In this document: positions 7,386 through 10,399 of the stretch, piece after piece
Layout: every line of letters begins with the position of its first letter
How positions within the stretch are numbered: the first letter of the stretch is position 1
NCBI GenBank assembly: GCA_030267965.1
Contig: BRYA01000370.1
Location: forward strand, 1-10,399
Reading direction: 5' to 3'
Source: Triparma columacea
Taxonomy: Eukaryota > Sar > Bolidophyceae > Parmales > Triparmaceae
Length of the DNA stretch: 10,399 nucleotides
Made by a program: the position numbers and the translations under genes
Notes under the pieces: model-generated
Told to the model about the DNA's origin: nothing
The model's database searches: none
What the model saw: only the letters and a program-made list of their open reading frames with translations

Positions 7386-7774
7386 CTACGCCTCCTCCGC
7401 CCCGTCGGCGCCTATATTCTTCCGATGATCCTCCCCTCCAACCTACCTGCCCAGCACTCGTCTTGCAGCCCCAGTCCTACAAGGGTCTCCAACAACAGCT
7501 CGATGTTAGATTTGTATTTCACTTATGGCCGTTGTACGCCCACAGTTTGAGTGCTCCCGAAGCTACAATTTTTTACGCTCCTTAGGCACAATCCCTCGGT
7601 GTTTGATAAAGTTGAAATAGGTCCAAACACTTAATATTTCCAAAAACGAAAATAAATTAATTTCCGCATTACTTCGTGAGAATGGACCTGCTCTTTCAGC
7701 TCTTGAACCATAAAAATAAAAAAATAGTTTTGTTTGATGAACAAATATGACAGCTTTATGCCGTCTGTTAGGGT

Positions 7775-7790
7775 CACGTGAATATATAAA
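7775..7790 (+). promoter_or_regulatory. CACGTG box next to TATATAAA
   Basis: A palindromic CACGTG (7775-7780) is followed after two bases by TATATAAA (7783-7790) on the plus strand, and then about 30 bases later by a CT-rich run. This looks like a core promoter pointing rightwards, but no plus-strand gene follows. On the minus strand it would lie about 570 bp upstream of the giant gene's ATG. AT-rich flanks make a chance match likely. Confidence 0.15.
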
Positions 7791-7816
7791 CCACATTAAA
7801 ATCTTTCAAATCTGTA

Positions 7817-7820
<4 letters not shown>

Positions 7821-7860
<40 letters not shown>
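7821..7860. repeat. (TC)20 microsatellite abutting a stop codon
   Basis: A perfect 40-bp TC run (GA on the coding minus strand). The stop codon of the seven-pass gene (TGA, 7861-7859) overlaps its first bases, so the 3' untranslated region begins with a GA repeat. Confidence 0.95.
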
Positions 7861-7863
<3 letters not shown>

Positions 7864-9421
7864 CCGCACTGCTTGTGCTCGTGCTCGTGGTGGTCGCCGC
7901 CCCGACCTTACCGTTCTTCTTCTTCCCAGACGGCTTCATGACCAAAAAGAAAGCAAGGAAGATCACAAACGCCATGACGGTTGTGGCGTCCATGAACGCC
8001 CCGGCATTGCTGCAAACTGGAAACGAAGTGGTCATCGTCATCCCCATCCTGCTCGTCGCAAAAAAGGAAGTGTTACGTATAGGGTGTTAGAAACAGCGGT
8101 GGTGGGGTTGGAGCAGCGATCTTACAAACGGGAGTTCCGAAGTTTGCAGTTTCTCACCTTGGCATGACCTGGGTCCCCAGACGGAAGGCCATCAAGAACG
8201 GAACGATTACGGAGGCAGTGTAGATGTACTGCAAAGCAAGGGCGATGACGTTTGGCGTAAGCTACTATTCTGTGTGGTTTATATCCCCGGCATTGACGGA
8301 ATTGACGTATTCTCACCTTTAAAATTTTTGCAGAGGCAGAATTCGACGCGTTCCCTCCACCGCCCTTTCCAATCTGGATCTTCAGCTTCCTGCCCTCGAC
8401 GAGGAGGATCATGAAGCCCATGAATTCAATGATCACGTTTCCCATTGTTCGACAGACAGACAAATTTCCGTCGTACCATGTGAGACTCTGCTCTTCATAC
8501 CTCTTATCTCCGTTAGTAGAGATCCTCATGGATAGCAAGACGAAAGTTAGCTGCACGAAACCGTTGGCGACCAACGCTAAATTGCGCATTACGACATAGT
8601 GTGCAGGTGGAACTGGCTTGCGCCCGACTATATTATTCATACCCGACCAGTTCACAGCAGACATTACGATCATGCTGGGGGGGGGAGGGGGAGGCGCCAG
8701 TGAGCGAGGCGGTGGAGAAGGAGGCGGTGGTGGGTGCGGCAGTGGTGTACGAAGCAAGTCGCCGAGAGGTTTGTAATTATCGTGTTGTCGGCCCTGCTCC
8801 TCCCACCCTTCACTCCCTCACTCGCCGCCTCACTTCCTCCATTCCTTATCTTTTCATCGATTCTCACCTGTCCAGGAAGTAGGCAAACATCACTTGGAAA
8901 ATGAAACAAATTTCAATGTGTCCGCGAACATAGAGATAGTCCGTACAGACGTAGGAGAAATAGAGAAGAAGGCCAACCTCGAGAAACCAGAAGTTCTTGG
9001 TCGTTGACTTGTAGTTCCTAAAGTTCTGGAGGCCCTTGACTCCGCCCGCGGAGGACACAAGCCAAATTGTGTTCAGTGTTAACATACAGAACATTATGCC
9101 AGACCAAATGATCTGTGCCGTTCCGTAGGCAGGGGGCGCCACATCTTGGAAGGTCTGTTCGCAAGTGAAGTTAGCAGGGAATGACATGACGTCCGTGAGA
9201 GACCACGGCACGTCGGGATGAGTGGGCACATAAGGTACTGGGAGTGGGGAAGGGAAGGGTAAGAAATACTGCGAACCGCTGTGCCTCTGCCAAAAAAAAT
9301 CGACTAATCAAGGGTTATCCTCGCGTCCGTGGGACCTCTGAACCTTACCGGGACAGGGTAGAAGCTCCTCCGCATCCGCGAAGGACTGTGTGTAGTTAGC
9401 GCAGCTAAAAGAAGAGATCAT
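7859..9421 (-). CDS. Predicted seven-pass membrane protein with GPCR-like topology (353 residues, five exons)
   Basis: Exons at 9421-9349, 9237-8868, 8674-8317, 8228-8158 and 8048-7859 join in one frame (1062 nt with stop). Introns are 111, 193, 88 and 109 nt, all GT-AG with GTGAGA or GTAAGG donors. The start is ATG 9421 (MISSFSCANYTQSFADAEEL). The N-terminal 65 residues have Cys 7, 23 and 50 and NYT/NFT glycosylation sites. Seven hydrophobic segments fall at about 66-87, 106-126, 131-154, 177-197, 223-241, 268-287 and 308-328. Basic residues concentrate in the loops after TM1, TM3 and TM5 and in the tail (KPSGKKKNGK), giving N-outside and C-inside. The tail ends in a Thr/Ser-rich stretch. 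This is the layout of a receptor, but no GPCR family signature such as DRY or NPxxY is visible, so family and ligand are unknown. A transporter or structural membrane protein is possible. Confidence 0.8.
8675..8691 (-). other. C-tract 3' splice site of intron 2, seven-pass gene
   Basis: On the minus strand the intron ends in five C, a T, nine C and then AG, with exon 3 starting CATGATCG at 8674. The split Ser codon AG|C joins LD to SMIVMSAVNW in frame. The C run stands in for the usual mixed pyrimidine tract. Confidence 0.75.
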
Positions 9422-9661
9422 CAATCTTTGCCGTTCCGGTTGTCGTTCCGGTTTGTAGTTTTTCTTCTGGTTTGTTCGAAGTTTGGAATTTCTATGACAA
9501 CCAACTCAGGGGGACTTTTCGTGTAGCAAGGAATCGCACCAATTTCAAAAGGTGTTGGACACCTTGGGGATCGATCAACCCTTCACATAAAGTGATAGCA
9601 TAACAGCGCCCCGTAAACCTATTAACCCCTCTAATATATTTTTGACAAAACCATTTTAAAT
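9422..9661. other. Intergenic stretch between gene 3 and the seven-pass gene
   Basis: These 240 bp must hold the 3' flank of gene 3 and the promoter/leader of the seven-pass gene. Just upstream of ATG 9421 (minus strand) are two spaced copies of ACCGGAACG. An AT-rich patch (ATATATTTTTGACAAAACC, plus strand, about 9633-9651) follows gene 3's stop. A short perfect inverted repeat is listed separately. No convincing TATA box or poly(A) signal. Confidence 0.5.
9549..9565. repeat. Short perfect inverted repeat
   Basis: AAGGTGTTGGACACCTT: two 7-bp arms around a 3-nt loop, in the spacer upstream of the seven-pass gene. It could form a small hairpin in a transcript or be a dyad protein-binding site, or be chance; GGGGATCGATCAACCC next to it adds further partial symmetry. 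Confidence 0.5.
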
Positions 9662-10383
9662 TTATCCGTTCTGTCTGAGGTTATTAAGGTACATGAGGGT
9701 CGCCCAGGCAAACCCGCCGGTGACCCCGGTGGTGATGATGTTACCCTTTCCACGCTGGGAGTCCTTAAACCTTGAGATCAAAAAAGCGACGACAACAGCT
9801 GCCGTGAGGAGCCTTCTCCGGTTCCTGTCCTTGGGGGTGTACCGCGACATTGAGTACGTGAATGCTTTGTTGACGACGGCCGCGATGACGGCCGTTTTTA
9901 TTCCCTCCTCTGCAACCACGAGTGCTCTTCGCCCCACCTGGAGGGCTGCGAATTTTATTCTGCTCCATGCAATGTCCTTGATGATATCCAGGCTTTCCTG
10001 GGGCTCTTCTGAATCTGCGAGCGAAATAACAAGGTCGCGCTGCGGGGGGTTGGCGGAGAGCGGGGTGGCGGGCGGGGCCGGTGGCGGGGGGGGGGATGAT
10101 GGGCGGAAAGGGTTGCGTTAGTGTTTAGAATTGCCAGTGCTGCTAGCGGCAATGAAGTGAAAGAAGAGCTGCAATCGACTGAATCTTTTTGTTGCCAATT
10201 TGAAGCACGAATGTAGTTGATTCGATCTTCCCGTTTGGGGTGCAATATCGCTCTTTGGCAGTTCTCACCTCCCCTCCGACCTCCCTAGCCTCCCCCAGGA
10301 GAGCATCCACCCACCGACCCGATGGTAGCAGCAGTCCTCTGGCCTCTCTCAGACCCTCGTCGACCCTACTGGACAAGACGCGG
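9662..10383 (-). CDS. Unrecognised small protein, last two exons (5' end outside window)
   Basis: Exon 10383-10269 (115 nt) reads RVLSSRVDEGLREARGLLLP and ends VGGE in phase 0 at GAG|GTGAGA. After a 229-nt C-rich intron, exon 10039-9662 begins at CCCCCCGCAG|CGCGAC in the same phase. It reads RDLVISLADSEEPQESLDII, then 105 further residues to TAA at 9664-9662. Together 163 residues are visible. Three moderately hydrophobic stretches (TAVIAAVVNKAF, LLTAAVVVAFLISRF, TGVTGGFAWATLMYL) alternate with Arg/Lys-rich segments (KDRNRRR, RFKDSQRGKG), suggesting an organelle or membrane-associated protein with basic loops. I do not recognise the family. An alternative acceptor (TCGCTCGCAG|ATTC) would put the frame out with the upstream exon and is rejected. 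Confidence 0.65.
10086..10095. repeat. G10 homopolymer within the intron of gene 3
   Basis: Ten G on the plus strand, ten C in the intron on the coding strand, followed by a GC-rich stretch (about 10040-10085). It is not placed directly at the acceptor. Confidence 0.85.
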
Positions 10384-10399
10384 CTGGGGGGGGGGGGGG
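10384..10399 (-). other. Poly-C 3' splice site at the window edge
   Basis: The plus strand ends with at least 14 G; on the minus strand this is a C run followed by AG and then exon CCGCGTCTTGTCC, fitting a 3' splice site like that at 8675. The single open frame of this exon reads out in phase with the next exon. The run may also be why the assembly ends here. Confidence 0.55.

Larger units (their letters stand above)
7218..7858. other. Stretch between the seven-pass gene and the giant gene; no clear gene
   Basis: This 641-bp stretch holds the 3' flank of the seven-pass gene (AT-rich, with a TC/GA microsatellite) and the presumed 5' untranslated region and promoter of the giant gene. A minus-strand segment at about 7518-7450 reading IELLLETLVGLGLQDECWA before GCAG|GTAGGT could be an extra upstream exon, but no start codon precedes it and its phase does not fit the next exon. 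No TGTAA or AATAAA poly(A) signal is evident. Confidence 0.5.

Noticed and set aside
7208..7585. Plus-strand frame of 125 codons with a proline-rich middle
   Set aside because: No domain, low-complexity composition, and it overlaps the leader and first exon of the giant gene; the TTTGCAG at about 7173-7179 resembles a plus-strand acceptor but has no matching exon structure.
7563..7796. Minus-strand frame of 77 codons (MWFIYSRDPNRRHK...)
   Set aside because: AT-rich, Phe/Tyr-rich 3' flank sequence without homology or regulatory context; likely chance.
8670..8909. Minus-strand frame of 79 codons across the second intron of the seven-pass gene
   Set aside because: It crosses the GTGAGA donor and the C-tract acceptor that join neighbouring exons in frame, so it is intron sequence.
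9541..9600. Possible tRNA or small structured RNA around the inverted repeat
   Set aside because: Only one 7-bp stem is visible; no cloverleaf arms, T-loop or anticodon arrangement could be found.
1..10399. Transposon or viral coding sequence
   Set aside because: No reverse transcriptase, integrase, transposase or capsid motifs, no long terminal or terminal inverted repeats; repeats present are tandem exon units and simple satellites.

Overview
The window is nuclear DNA of a eukaryote, most likely a unicellular alga. A prasinophyte-grade green alga is my first guess and a haptophyte or related microalga the alternative; this lineage call is inference. Eukaryotic signs are short spliceosomal introns (GTGAGT or GTAAG to CAG), exons that join in frame only after splicing, and one very large protein with repeated START-type lipid-binding domains fused to a polytopic membrane domain. 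No bacterial operon, phage, tRNA, rRNA, CRISPR or transposon protein was recognised.

Three genes lie head to tail on the minus strand. (1) Positions 7217 to 1: 5' part of a giant gene whose 3' end is outside the window. It begins with a 223-nt exon and six mini-exons (33 or 45 nt, all phase 1 to phase 1), then enters an intronless exon of at least 5.4 kb. This exon encodes three START-type domains, a fragment of a fourth, and about ten hydrophobic segments. Near 4650-4720 the reading frame breaks by one base. (2) Positions 9421 to 7859: a complete five-exon gene for a 353-residue predicted seven-pass membrane protein with GPCR-like topology. (3) Positions 10383 to 9662: the last two exons of a gene cut by the window edge, encoding a small protein with weakly hydrophobic helices that I do not recognise.

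The most unusual region is 5468-7010. A unit of two mini-exons plus their introns has been tandemly duplicated, with exon and intron sequence both conserved. In two copies the second mini-exon is gone and a 24-bp minisatellite sits in its place. The result is a chain of 11- to 15-residue acidic repeats in the N-terminus of gene 1, any of which could be skipped without losing frame.

The plus strand has open stretches across the minisatellites and opposite the long exon, but I regard none as a gene. Gene 1 (START domains plus membrane domain) suggests lipid sensing or transport at a membrane, and gene 2 suggests membrane signalling. Nothing in the sequence links the three genes functionally beyond shared orientation.
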